Positions 46,933 to 58,689 of a DNA stretch of 64,000 nt are shown piece by piece (positions within the stretch are counted from its first letter, which is position 1; each line of letters starts with the position of its first letter). The notes beneath the pieces were generated by a model. It did not search any database, was not told the DNA's origin, and saw only the letters and a program-made list of their open reading frames with translations. This stretch comes from Dryas octopetala. Its lineage: Eukaryota; Streptophyta; Magnoliopsida; Rosales; Rosaceae. The stretch spans positions 15,004,001 through 15,068,000 of the forward strand of contig OY992838.1 of NCBI GenBank assembly GCA_963921425.1, in the 5' to 3' direction. A program made the position numbers and the translations under genes.

Positions 46933-49295
46933 AACATGCATATTCCTCGCCCAAAGTCTCATTGCCTTTTTTTTTGTACAATTTTATGTAGGTTATTAAT
47001 ATATGCGATCGTGTTTCCATTAATCTAAACCGTTCAATTTTTAATTCCTTACTCAATGATCATCATTGCAAAAAATTAGCTCATTCAGAGATGTAAAAGT
47101 TACGTAACGGTGCTCGAATTTATGAACGATCGTGAATTTTCTAATACTAATCGATCGAGTAGATGAATTCTGATTTAGCCGATTTTTTGCAGGGATGATC
47201 TTTTAGTATAAACGAATAAAATGAACGACTCTGATTGTTGAAATCACATTGTAGTCTTCACAATTGTTGAATCGACAAAATTTCAACAAAAAAGCTAATA
47301 GAATTATACTATTCAAGTGTATTTGTATGTAGAAGCTCACTTTTCTATTGTGTTTTTAACGATCCGAACCGATTATTTCTTAGTGCCCCACTCAAAGATC
47401 ATCCATGCAAAAAATTATCTCAATCGGAGATGTAGAACTTAGGTTTGGCGTTTAGGGTGTATAAACGATCGTGATTCTTATAATAATAATTGAACGAGTA
47501 TATGAACTCCGATTTGACCGATTTTTTGCAGGGGTGATCTTTGAGTATCAACATAGATGATGAACGGCTCTGATCGTTGTAATCTCGTTGTGCTCTTCAT
47601 AATTATTGAAACGACAAGGTTTCAATGAAAGAGTTAATAGAATTTTATTCTTCAATTGTATAAACCGTTCTTTTATATATAGAATTTCATATATCGATCG
47701 TGTTTTCAATGATCCGAATCGTTCATTTATTAGTTTCCCACTCAAAGATCATCTATGCAAAAATTAGCTTAATTATAGATGTAAAAGTTAAGTATCGAAG
47801 TTCGAACCCATGAACGATCATTGCCTACTAATTAAGGTTTGGGCGACGAACCATTTCCTCGCTCAAAGTTACTTTAGGCGAGGAATGTAAAATTTCGTCA
47901 CTCAAAGATGTTCGTCGCCTAAGATAACTATGGGCGACGAAATTTGACATTCCTCGCCTAAAGTAACTTTGAGCGAGGAAATGGTTCGTCGCCCTAAGTT
48001 ACTTGAGGCGAGGAATATTAGTATGCGTCGCCCAAAGTGATCTTAGGCAACGAAATGTGCAGTTCGTCGCCCAAAATCTCATTGCCTTTTTTGTGTACAA
48101 TTTTATGTATGTAATCGTATAAGATGCGATCGTGTTTCCAACGATCCGAACTGTTCATTTTTTAGTTCCCCACTTTAAGATCATCCTTGCAAAAAATTAA
48201 CTAAATCGGAGATGTGTAAAAGTTAGGTAACGGTGCTCGAACTTATGAACGATTGTGAATTTTCTAATACTAATCGAACAAGTAGATGAATTTCGATTTG
48301 ACCGATTTTTAACAGAGATGATCTTTGAGTATAAACGAATAAAATGAACGGCTCAGATCGTTGAAATCACATTGTAGTCTTCACAATTGTTGAATCGACA
48401 AAGTTTCAACAAAAAAGCTAATAGAATTATAATCTTCAAGTGTATTTGTATATAGAAGCTCACTTTTTTATTGTGGTTTGAACGATCTGAACCGATCATT
48501 TCTTAGTGCCCCACTCAAAGATCATCCATGCAAAAATTATCTCAATCGGAGATGTAGAAGTTAGGTTTGGCGTTTTGGGTGTATGAACGATCTTGGTTCT
48601 TATAATAATAATCGAACGGGTAGATAAACTCCAATTGGACTGATTTTTTGCACGGATGATCTTTGAGTATGAACATAGATGATGAACGGCTCTGATCGTT
48701 GTAATCACGTTGTGGTCTTCACAATTATTGAAATGACAAGATTTCAATGAAAGAGTTAATGAAATTTTATTCTTCAAATATATAAACCGTTCATTTATAT
48801 ATATAATCTCATATATTGATCGTGTTTTCAACGATCCAAACCGTTCATTTATTAGTTTCCCACTCAAAGATCATTTATGCAAAAAATTAGCTCAATCAAA
48901 GTTTTAGAAGTTAAGTATCGGAGATCGAACTTATGAACGATCATGATTTTAATAATGATAATCGAACGGCTAGATGAATTCCGATTTGACCGATTTTTTG
49001 TAGGGATAATCTTTTAGTGAGGGACTAATAAATGAACGGTTCAGATCGTTAAAATTAATAAACTGATTATATAAAATTAACAACATAATTGATTATGTAA
49101 AATTAACAACATATTTAGTTATTTAAAATTAATTATTCGGACAGCTTTTAGGCGACGAAGTGGGAAAGTCGTCGCCCAAGACTCTTTTGGCCGACGGAAT
49201 TCTTCTTCGTCACCCAAAATCTGAAAAAATTTGGCGGGGTTAAGCCCGCCATATGTTTTAATGTTTGGGCGACGAACTTAAAGTTCGTCGCCCAA
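46933..49295. repeat. CACTA internal repeats
   Basis: Two copies of a roughly 0.9-kb block (from 46957 and 48077, offset about 1120 bp), each made of about two and a half diverged tandem repeats of some 345 bp with phrases GATCCGAACCGTTCAT, CAAAGATCAT and GATTTGACCGATTTTTTGCA. GGCGACGAA arrays lie between and after them (47835-48080, 49140-49380). No coding frame is supported. Confidence 0.8.
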
Positions 49296-49379
49296 GGTGT
49301 TTTTAGGCGACGAGATTATTTGTGCGTCGCCCAAGAACGTTTTGGGCGACGAAAATCCTTCGTCGCTTAAGGGTCTCGA

Positions 49380-50434
49380 GATTTTTAAACTGGTTTCTTT
49401 TCTTCTTTTTTTCTATTTTTTTTTCCTTTCTGTTTTCTCTCATCTCTCTGATCTCTCTGATTTCCTCGCCCAGCCCCAGCCCCGCCCATCCCAGCCAACA
49501 AAAACCCCCATCCCCGCCGATCCCCACCGATCCCCGCCCAGCCCCAGCTCTAGCCCTGCCCATCCCAGCCCACAGAAACCCCATCCCCGCCGATCCCCGC
49601 CCAGCCCCAGCCCTGCCGTCGCTTTGCCGCTGCATCTCTCGCTTCCCCTCGTCTCCGATCGCCCAAAACTCTCTCTCTCGATCTCTCATCCTATTTCTCT
49701 CTCCCTGAAACCTATCCCTGTCCCCACCCCTTCCTCTTTTTCTCTCCCTGGAAACCATCCCCACCCCCTCCTCTTTCTCTCTCCCCGAAACCCATCCCCA
49801 CCCCCATCAAACCCTCCCCGGCTTCCTCTTTCTCTCTCTTTCCCCTCTCCCTGCCGCCTCCCTCGATTCTCATTCCTATCCCCACTAGAAACCCTCACCC
49901 CGACCAGCAACCCCACCGGAACCCAGCTGTAGCAAACCCACCCGATTGTGGGTTTTTGGTGGGTTTTATTTTTTATTTTTTTTATTTGGGTGTTTTTTGT
50001 TTTTTTGTTTTCTGTCTTTCTGCTCATTAGCTTTAGCTTTTTTTCAGAGGGATCAAGTGCAGGTGGCCAGGGGAATAGTAATACCCAGGGAAATTTTTCA
50101 GGTCAGACTTAAGACTCAATCGCTCCTTTAATGTTATTTGGCTGGTGTTTTTAATTTTTTGTTCTTAAATTTGTTTATCAGTGTTGAATAAATTAGTTTA
50201 ATCCAGATCATTGTTCTTAGAGAAATTAGTTTACTGATATTTTCTTATGCTAGATAACAAATTAGTTTTCATATAAAATTATTTAGTTTTATATGTTTTT
50301 TAATTATAAAATTTATTAGGTAGTTTGTATGTAGATTAATTAGTTTGTTAGTTTTTAAATATAAACTTTAGTTTAATTACAAAATGTAGATTAATTAGTT
50401 TGAGAAATATAATTTATTTATAAGGTGGAAGGCG
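49380..50434 (+). promoter_or_regulatory. Leader region of the TNPA-like gene
   Basis: A CT-rich, then C-rich stretch (49420-49930) followed by T-rich, intron-like DNA up to the ATG at 50435. The C-rich part gives Pro/Ser-rich open frames in several registers, typical of a pyrimidine-rich leader. A GTCAG donor-like site at 50102 could begin a leader intron. Interpretation inferred. Confidence 0.4.
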
Positions 50435-51943
50435 ATGGAGTCAGCTCTCGATGATATAGTTCAGCCATCCTCGAGTACTGGGAGCCCCTCTATGCCACGG
50501 AGGGCCCGTCGATCTCACCGCTCTAGTCAGGTCACCGCCGCTTCCGCTTCATCTACTGCGACGTCATCCACTGCGACGAGGGAACCACGTAGTGGGTTGA
50601 AGTCCTCTCGGATCGTGCGCAGTACTGGGGTGCGGATTCCAGTCATGTGTGTGCAAAACTGCCGACGACCGTTAGATCCTAACGTTGACAATTTTTTCTC
50701 GCATGATGTGGGGGCTATTATCCATGCCGAGTGCGCCATGGTTGCAACCATTTGGAAAATTGCCGGCAGAGATTCAACACAAAGTGATCCTCTCTATCTC
50801 AGTGTGTATATAGCTCAATAATTAATTCAAAACGATAAATTTGATCATTCATAACAATTTAATATTTTTTTCAGGTTAACTTTGACATTCAGATGGATGA
50901 TCCCCTCACCGTCACGTACATGACAGATTTACTCATGAAGTCCTACAGGCAGTGGAAGCACGAACTACACGTGCATTTCAAGGGATTTTCGTTGGCAATT
51001 GAGACATTGGCGAACCCCCCTATGGAGTTGGTAGAGCGGTCTAACCAGTGGCTTTTTTTGTGCGATCATTTCATGAGCCCGTCGTTTTTGGTACGTTTTA
51101 TCATTTTAAGACTTTAAAAAATCGATTATTGTTTTGTTATTCTATTATTGTATATATACACTAACACATTGATAATTTGCTTAATATTTAACAGAAGAAG
51201 TCGGTCGCCAACGCCAGAAACCGGAATGGGAAGCCGTTTAACTATCATAGTGGTCCGACGCCCATCTCATATCGGGTGGAGTCGCGACGTCGGGTACGTC
51301 ATTATTTAATTTAATACATATATATTCTTTAATATTGTTTGGGTCTGTGACAAAATTATTTTCTTTTTCAGCGTGGGTCGCAATTCCCGGAGATAGACAC
51401 TTTCGGGGATATCTATGTTCATCCCGGTTGTGATGCGGCCAAGGCAAAACATGTTAGTTTTTTATATTTTAATTTTTTTCACAATTTTTTATATTTATTT
51501 TCTAATTGGTTACTTGTATATATAACATTTTGAAGAATGAGATGGTGGCCAACTCGAGAATATATTTGGAGAGCTTGGCCGAGCAGCACCCTCCGGGTAC
51601 TCTGTTGGAGTCGATTACAGTACCCGATTCTAATGTCGGACTTCGTATTATGATAGACTCATTGGGTGTTAGACCCGGTAAGGAAATACGCGGCATGGGA
51701 TATGGGCGGCTTCGTGATGTTGGATCCTCGTCTTCGTCTTCATCTTCTTCTCAGCCATCTGCAGTCGTCGTAGGGTTGTCCGCTCAAGTGAAGAAGTTGC
51801 AGGAGGACTTACGAGCTGAGAGAGCGGAGAAGGAGGCGTTGTATGCTGCATTGACCAAGGCGATACCTGGGTTTGTCCCGCCACCATCTTCTCATCAACC
51901 TCCGTCAGATATGAATGATGATGATGCTACTGGTTTAGAATAG
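50435..51943 (+). CDS. CACTA TNPA-like protein (Transposase_24, Ptta/En/Spm type), 5 exons
   Basis: Exons 50435-50803, 50875-51090, 51195-51293, 51372-51452 and 51536-51943 join in frame with GT..AG borders and no stop, giving about 390 residues. The N-terminus is Ser/Thr/Arg-rich. The middle shows WKHELHVHFKGF, WLFLCDHFMSPSF, KKSVANARNRNGKPFNYHSG, then a GCDAAKA segment and a C-terminal coiled coil (KKLQEDLRAERAEKEALYAAL). KK..N..NR....HTGG-like spacing and the order match the plant transposase family typified by En/Spm TNPA and Antirrhinum Tam1 relatives. It should bind the subterminal GGCGACGAA motifs; that is inferred from the family. All exons are open, so it may still be functional. Confidence 0.78.
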
Positions 51944-52119
51944 ATTGACCATTAGGGTTATTACTACTTTGTATGAAATTATATTTTGCTCATTTGTGTT
52001 AATAAAAATTTATTAAATAAAAAAACTTATAATTGTGTTAATTTGTGTTCTATTATATAGGTTTTGGATAAAAAGAAAAAAAAAAAGTAAAAAAAAAATT
52101 AAAAAAATAATAATTAAGA

Positions 52120-52460
52120 AAATATTTGGGAGACGAATATTTTTGTCACCCAAAGTCGTATAAGCTGACAAAGGCATAAGTTCATCGCCCAAAGTCGCTT
52201 TGGGCGACGGAATTGGTAGTCGCTTAAAGTGACTTTGGGCGACGAACATATTATTTCCGTCGCCCAAAGTCACTTTAAGCAACGACCAATTCCGTCACCC
52301 AAAGCGACTTTGGGCGACCACCATGTTAGTCGTCGCCCAAAACTTTGGGCGTCATGGTTTGGGCGACAAAATTCTCGACGAAGCTGTTTCGTCGCCCAAA
52401 AGTTTGGGCAACGAAATTTGACTTTGGGCGACAAAACAGGTTCGTCGCCTAAAGTATTTT
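52120..52460. repeat. CACTA right subterminal repeat array
   Basis: Alternating TTTGGGCGACGAA and TTCGTCGCCCAAAG motifs, about a dozen copies with variants, ending just before the right terminal inverted repeat. It mirrors the left array. Confidence 0.85.
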
Positions 52461-52471
52461 TTCTTGTAGTG

Positions 52472-53460
52472 ATTGGTGTCATAAAATGGGGTGACAATTG
52501 GGCTAACAGAAGAAGGGACAGAGATACCGGTAACTGGAAGAGGTAACTCTAGTTGAAGAAGGGAGTTAGTCAGCTGGCTGAGGTAACTCTGGTTGCCGAG
52601 GGGAAAACGCTCTTATTTTATAGTTCTTTCAAAGATTGTTCCTTCCAAAAAACAGGACCTGTTCTCTATCTTGTAGTGGAAGTACGTGCTCCTCCCTAAT
52701 TCCTATTCCCTTACTCTAACAAGTTAGCAAGTAAACTCCCTAGCCTCTCCCTATGTGTTATATAATCAAATTGAGGACATGAAAATATGAAATAAGATTA
52801 GCATAGAATAGAGCTTAGTATCCTGTGGTCCAAGGTAGTAATTACAATTGGATGGCCTAAGGGGGGTGTATTCAATTGGGATATAAATGATAAATAGGTC
52901 AATTTTTACGTCTCTACATATTACATCGATATATCAATCCACCTAATCTTTGAAATGTGAAAAATGTCAAGTGGGCCAGGTATTAATTTCTCTTCCATGT
53001 ACTTACCAAACGTGGGAATAGGGGATGTAAATCATAAATAGGTCAATTTTGAGGTCTCTAAATGTTACATCAATCCACCTAATCTTTGAAATGTGAAAAA
53101 CGTTGAGTGGACCAGAAATTGATTTCTTTTCCTTGTACTTACCAAACGTGGGAATGAGATTTATTATTCCCAGGCCTCCAAAATTTGAACCAAATGGCCC
53201 ATAAGGGTGAAGTGGATCCCCATCTATGTATCAAACCAATGTAGCTTGTAGTCCTACAATTATCTGTTGTAAAATGTGGTCTATCGATTAAGGCAGGATG
53301 TCAAATAATCAAATAAAGGACATGGATTTTCGTTTCTTTTTACTATTGCAAATTGTGTTATATAATCAAATAGAGGACATGGAAATTAATATGAAATAAG
53401 ATTAGCATAGAATGGAGATTAGTATCCTATTGTCCAAGGTAGTAATTACAATAGGCTGGC
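52472..53460. other. Flank between CACTA and copy B, with local duplications
   Basis: No gene. A block around 52770-52890 recurs at 53350-53490 (GAGGACATG, AAGATTAGCATAGAATGGAG-like phrases). A block at 53216-53345 matches the DNA after the UGT fragment in copy A (36665-36790), tying this flank to the duplicated segment. Confidence 0.6.
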
Positions 53461-53489
53461 CTAAGGGGGGTGTATTCAATTGAGATTCT

Positions 53490-53880
53490 AGGGCCCATTT
53501 GGATTCTTAAATTTGAATTTGAATTTCAAATACATATATGCACATTTGATATCTATATATTTAAAATCTTTAGATTTGAAATTATGTTCTTTGGATAAAA
53601 ATTTTAAATGTGAGGATTTCGTATTTTTTTTTTTCAAATATTTAGCAATTTTGGATAAATATATAAAACTAGACAATAGAATACAAATACAAGTTTAATT
53701 GGCTTAGTTTGGTGGGAAATTACTTGTGTGTATAAGGTTGAGGGCTGAAACCCAACAACCACACTTTGTCTCTATTTTTTAGAAAACAAATCATGGATCC
53801 AAACATGAGGATTTGTTTTTGGGGAGCCCTAATCCAAGTCCCCCCAATGAAATAACTCCATCCAAATGGATCCTAATGGA
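53490..53880. mobile_element. Inverted-repeat element at the side of copy B
   Basis: CCCATTTGGATTC on the left and CATCCAAATGGATCC on the right are imperfect inverted tips around an AT-rich core. It resembles the flank of copy A at 31735-32660. Confidence 0.45.
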
Positions 53881-54924
53881 TTTTAAGAGAATTTGAAAAT
53901 TCATATACAAATATAGGTGTATTTAATTCAGAATTTTAAATATTTGTATTTGATTTTAAAGGATTTCATTAAGTGGTGGATTTTGTTCAAAAAACAAAGA
54001 CTATGACAATTTCAACCTTTCCCCCTCAAATTTTGATGGATTTTATGAAAATAAAAAAGAATCTATAGAATCCATAAATTCTGCAAAAATTTATAACTCC
54101 GTTAAAATTCATGTGCCAAACGACTAAACAGATGGCTAGCATGGACCACTTTTTCCATATAATTTAATCACCTTGCGAGATCTCTCTTCTCCTGTTCTCC
54201 AACAATTCTTTCTCCATCTTTTCCTTTGCTTGTGAGCAGAAAAAGAACACCATGAGCACTCAAACAGTGACCAAAATTCCGGTGGTAGATTTCTCCAAAT
54301 CAGAGGACTTCTAGAAGCCAGGGACAAGTTCTTGGCATTCAGCTCGCAGAGAAGTTTGCCATGCACTCGAAGAGTTTGGTTGTTCATTTCAATCCTGTCC
54401 AACAAAGTCTCTTTGGAGCTTCACAACACTTTGTTTGGTACATTGAGAGAGATGTTTGATTTCCCCACAGAAATCAAAGCCCAACATACTTACCAAGACA
54501 AGCCTTTTTCTGGCTATTTTACTAAGAACCCTGCTATGAAGCCATGTTCCTTGAAAATGTTTCAAACCCAGAAGAACTTCAGAGATTCTCACATATTTTT
54601 TGGCCCAACGGAAACCATCAGTTTCAGTATAGTTTTCAAAACATATGTTCTTGGATTGTTCATTTCAATTCTTGTCTAGCTAATTCTTGTTTTTTTTTTT
54701 TTTTGGGCCTACAGTGATAGTGTTGATATGCATATGAAAGTGGTGGCAGAACTAAATGAAGTTGTGACGAGAATGGTATTCGAGAACTATGGTGTAGAGA
54801 AGTATCATGATGATCACATTCAATCGACTTTTTACGCTCTCAAATTATTAAAATACAGAGAACCCAAGAAAGGTGAAAGTGTGAGTCTAGTTAGTCATAC
54901 AGACAAGAGCTTTTCCACCATTCT

Positions 54925-56467
54925 TGATCTGACCATTTATTCATATACTTTTATACTTTTGTTCTTGGATTATTGTTATGTTTTTGAGTGTTTTTAGTTC
55001 GTTTTAATTCAGTTTTGTATTTCTATAGGTTTGAAGAGTAAAGAGGAGAAAACAAAGCAAAAGGGATATTTTCGGAGTAGAAATTACTGGGCAAATCAGT
55101 CAACTTCACAGAATAAACTGCACCTCCTCGGAGCAAACCAGATGTCGTGCCTTATACCATTGGAAAGATATGAATGTTAGCTTTCCGAGGAATTTAATTT
55201 ATGGTTCGTGATTTGCATTTTTCTAGGAGAAGTTATAGCTATTTGAGTGAAGGCAGTTCATGCAGAAAAGTTTGTGCGAAAATGCAAAGTAATTCTTTGT
55301 AGATTTCTTTCTTGGAGACCAATTGATGTTATGTGCATTTGAGAAGTATCTAGAGGGATCCAGGTTTATTTTTTAAGGTCTAATCCTATTTTTGTTGGGA
55401 TTTTGGCTGCCAAATCATCAATGACAACTCATCATAAGAATAATCCAAGTCCAACAAGGAAAACAAGGAAAGTCTTTACCAAATAAGAAAAGGATTTGTT
55501 TCTTATTTAAAGGGAGGAGATCATCATCTTAAAGGAATTTTTTTTTTCAAAGAGGGAGAGACAAGAAGTGGCTGCCATCATTGTTTTCTTCCATCCGTTG
55601 TCATAATTCATAAGTTTTTAATGCTTTCTAGATTTTTAATTATGTTTTCTTTAAACATGAGTAACTAAACTCTTTTTCTAGGGATAGGATGATGCCCTAG
55701 CATGAATGTTTATGGTTTTTAATATTTATTCAATGGATTTCTAGTTTCTTTTAGATGAATGCTTAATCACTGTTTTAATTGTTGCTATTTGTTAAGTTTT
55801 TTGACTGTGCACCTTAGGGCTTTGCATATAGTAAATTTGAAGTTAAATTTGAGGCTGAGAGGCAATATAATTTGAATTAGCTTCTTGTGGTTGAGTGTGG
55901 TAAATTACATTGTTGCTCGAGAGAGAATAATGTTTTGCTTGGTTATCTTGTTTTCTAGAGCGTAATGAATCTTACTTGTTAAATTTATGTCTGAGAAGAC
56001 CGGATAAATTGTATGTTAGGGTATACGACCTTTGCCTGAGAAGGAAAGAATCATGCACTTAAGTAAAACTATGGTCTAAGGGATTGAGAGGAACTTAGAT
56101 ACAAGAATTATCATCTAAAGAATCAAAGGAATTTGTTGAATGTATTAAAACCTAAACTAGATTGCTTGTGGTTAATTCCGAATCTAGTTCTTCCAATTGA
56201 CTGTTAAACCATAATCTTTTATTTTCATTAGTTTACTTATTGTTCTTGATCCTTGTTTTTAATTGTTGCGTTTTCATTTACTCCATCATAAATCATCAAA
56301 ATAATTTTCTCAAAGTCATTTTTAATTTTCAAGTTGTGCTTATTTTTATTAGATCTAAATAAGGAATTTAAGTTTTTCAATTAAATTAAAAATCCTCGTG
56401 GGTACGACAACCTTTTTTTCCATATACTATATTACATCCACCCTGTATACTTGCAGGATATCCACCA
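54925..56467 (+). mobile_element. Solo LTR, 1543 bp, in exon 2 of AOP-like copy B
   Basis: It starts TGATCTGACC and ends TATCCACCA (TG...CA), with a perfect 5-bp target duplication ATTCT at 54920-54924 and 56468-56472. Copy A has the exact unoccupied site, CCACC-ATTCT-CTGTC, so both boundaries are proven by the paralogue. Near its right end the phrase CTCGTGGGTACGAC and ACTTGCAGGATAT resemble plant gypsy LTR ends. No internal domains. Confidence 0.9.
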
Positions 56468-56621
56468 ATTCTCTGTCAAAATCATCTCAATGGTTTGGAG
56501 GTAAATACAAAGGATGATCAATGGATATGTGTTGATCTTCCACCTCATCTTTCGTATTCCTAGCAAGTGATGTATTGCAGGTATGTATGTTTATGCCATA
56601 ATTTTTCATTTAATATAATTA

Positions 56622-57045
56622 CAGTCCTTCTCTAGAGTGGATGTCCATATTTTTTGAAATTTGCGGATGCCGACACAATGCAGACATAAGGTAGGAAGTG
56701 TGTCGACACAAAATTCCAAAACTTGCTACAGCACATTATCTGTGTTAACACACTGTCTACCCCATGTCGGCACTGTGTCGGCATCCGCAAAATTTGAAAA
56801 ATGCAGACATCCTCTCTAGAGAGAAATTCAATACCAATCCTTCTCTAGAAAAGATGTCCGTATGTTTCAAAATTTGAAGATGCCAACACAGTGTTGACAT
56901 GGAGTAGACAGTGTGACGACACGAAATTCAAAAACTTGCTGCAGCATATCATCTGTGTCGACACACTGTCTACCCCATGTCAGCACTATGTCGGTATCCG
57001 CAAATTTTAAAAAATGCAGACATCCTCTCTAGAGAAAAATTCTAT
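56622..57045. mobile_element. Tandem pair of hairpin MITEs, copy B only
   Basis: Two adjacent elements of about 210 bp, each almost wholly self-complementary: CCTTCTCTAGAG...CTCTCTAGAGA tips with inner arms GCGGATGCCGACACA / TGTGTCGGCATCCGC. Copy A lacks them at the same site. Confidence 0.8.
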
Positions 57046-57962
57046 ATGTATATATCACATGTCTCATATACATACGTAATATAAGTGAGTTGCAACTTTG
57101 AAAATCCCACTTAATTATAAGATCGGCCACACTCGTCTTTTTATTTAATAGATGAAAAATCAATTTTTTAGCTTTTTTAGCTTCTTTTTTTTTTTTTTTG
57201 AGTGGGAGGAGAGGGATCAAACTTGGGTGCATTGTGGGTAATTCTACTCTAGCTTGATGATGAAATTCACATGGGAAACCAATTTAATTGACTGGCATCC
57301 CTTGTAGATCAATTGAGGTGATTATTTATAGTGTGAATTACGAATTATTTAACAAGCTAGGATAGTGTTATTGTCACTCCAAAAAGGTCATCCTGCAGTA
57401 CTTCAACATGTACAAATTTTATCTTATGTTTTTTTAAAATTGGAGTGCATGCAGGATGACTTTTTTGGAGTGCCAATAACACTATCCTTTAACAATTATC
57501 AATTAGCTATTTGTCTAATAATATTTCTGTCTACTTTATGGAAGAGTTTTCAAGTTCCAATTAATCTCTCATTCTCATAAAACACAAATATTTTTAATTA
57601 CTAAAATTTTGAAAGAACTTTTTTGTCCCACCAGTGTTTATCCATACTATGATATATATATATATATCATTGGGGGCGGATCGTGACATTCTACTTGAAA
57701 TGTTGACCATTTAATCTTATGGTAAATGATTTTTGATTTACTTAATTTTTTGCAAGGATGATCCCTTAATGGAGACCTTAAAAATAGACGGTTCCGATCG
57801 TTGAAATCCTATATGGAATGGGCCTCATTGAAAATTTGTGTCAAAATTTGTGTCAAAAATATGATGTCATGGATCCTTCTCCTATATTATTAATTAATTA
57901 GTTCTTTGTTTTTTTTTTTTTTTTTGTGCTAGTGTCATTAATTCCAAGTTTTATTTTATTTT

Positions 57963-58430
57963 AGGTTTGTTGACTTTAGTTACCAAATTGCAATGTTCTT
58001 TCATTTTAACTACTAAAACGTTAATGTCATTTCATTTTAGATACTAAATTTCAGTTTAGGTACCAACTTTAAAAAATATGGTTATACCCAGCTGTGATTG
58101 TCTAACAGTCATAACTTTTTTATCCAATTTGTTGTTTTTTTTTCAATATTTGCAAAACTTAAACTTTAATGTTTAGTCTCTGAGTTATAGGACTTCATCC
58201 TCCAAGCCTAAATCAAAAGCATTAAATTCTTATAAATTTTAAATTTTTATGAATTTGAAACAGTCACAACTGTGACTGCCGAACTGTCACAACTATACAG
58301 CAAACCGATTTTTGACCTAATCCAAAATGTCTTGCTCTAGGTTAGTACCTAAACTAAAAAAAAAATTAGTGTATTGCTGCTTTACTGAAAAACTATTGAT
58401 ATTTGATATTTAATCCTAATTTTTTATTTT
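57963..58430. mobile_element. Copy-B-specific insertion in the last AOP-like intron
   Basis: Copy A reads straight through TTTTATTTGATTTTTCATACTAG. Copy B has about 470 extra bases between two TTTTATTTTATTTT runs. No terminal inverted repeats were clear, so the type is open. Confidence 0.6.
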
Positions 58431-58689
58431 ATTTTCATACTAGGTTTTGAGCAATGATAGAATACGGTCTTGTATACATAGAGTCTTTGTGAAGGAAAAT
58501 AAGGTTAGATACTCATTCGAGCTTTCTTCACTCAAAAAAGCGATAACATACGTACCAAAGGAGCTTGTGGACAAGGACAATCCCTTAAGATATAAGCCAC
58601 TTGATCAGTCAGAATATATTAAAGCACAACTCATTGGCACTTTTGGACCATCCCTTACCGTCAAGGCATATTGTGGCATTTGATTTTTT

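Larger units (their letters stand above)
36963..52471 (+). mobile_element. CACTA (En/Spm) DNA transposon, interrupted by a copia element
   Basis: The ends are CACTACAAGAAAAA (36963) and its complement TTTTTCTTGTAGTG (52471). Inverted and direct copies of TTTGGGCGACGAA fill the subterminal regions (36980-37335, 52120-52460) and recur inside (46928-46960, 47835-48080, 49140-49380), as expected for TNPA-type binding arrays. One TNPA-like gene is present (50435-51943) and no TNPD transposase, so it is non-autonomous. Without the 9.6-kb copia insertion it is about 5.9 kb. The expected 3-bp target duplication is not exact (GAT left, ATT right), which may mean a mutated end or an altered flank. Confidence 0.85.
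54252..58683 (+). pseudogene. AOP-like 2-oxoglutarate-dependent dioxygenase, copy B
   Basis: Three exons correspond to copy A: from 54252, from 54715, and 58443-58683. Lesions are independent of copy A. A TAG replaces the Trp codon of EDFW at 54312-54314. A frame change occurs near 54380 (GTTGTTCATTTC against GTTGTTTCATTGC). A 1.54-kb solo LTR splits exon 2 right after HTDKSFSTI. The region spared by copy A's 4-base insertion is intact here (VSLVSHTDKSF). The last exon keeps SCIHRV and RYSFEL. It cannot encode an enzyme. Confidence 0.85.

Noticed and set aside
49297..49932. 211-codon Pro/Ser-rich frame before the TNPA-like gene
   Set aside because: Pyrimidine-rich leader open in more than one frame, no known domain; kept only as a possible 5' leader.
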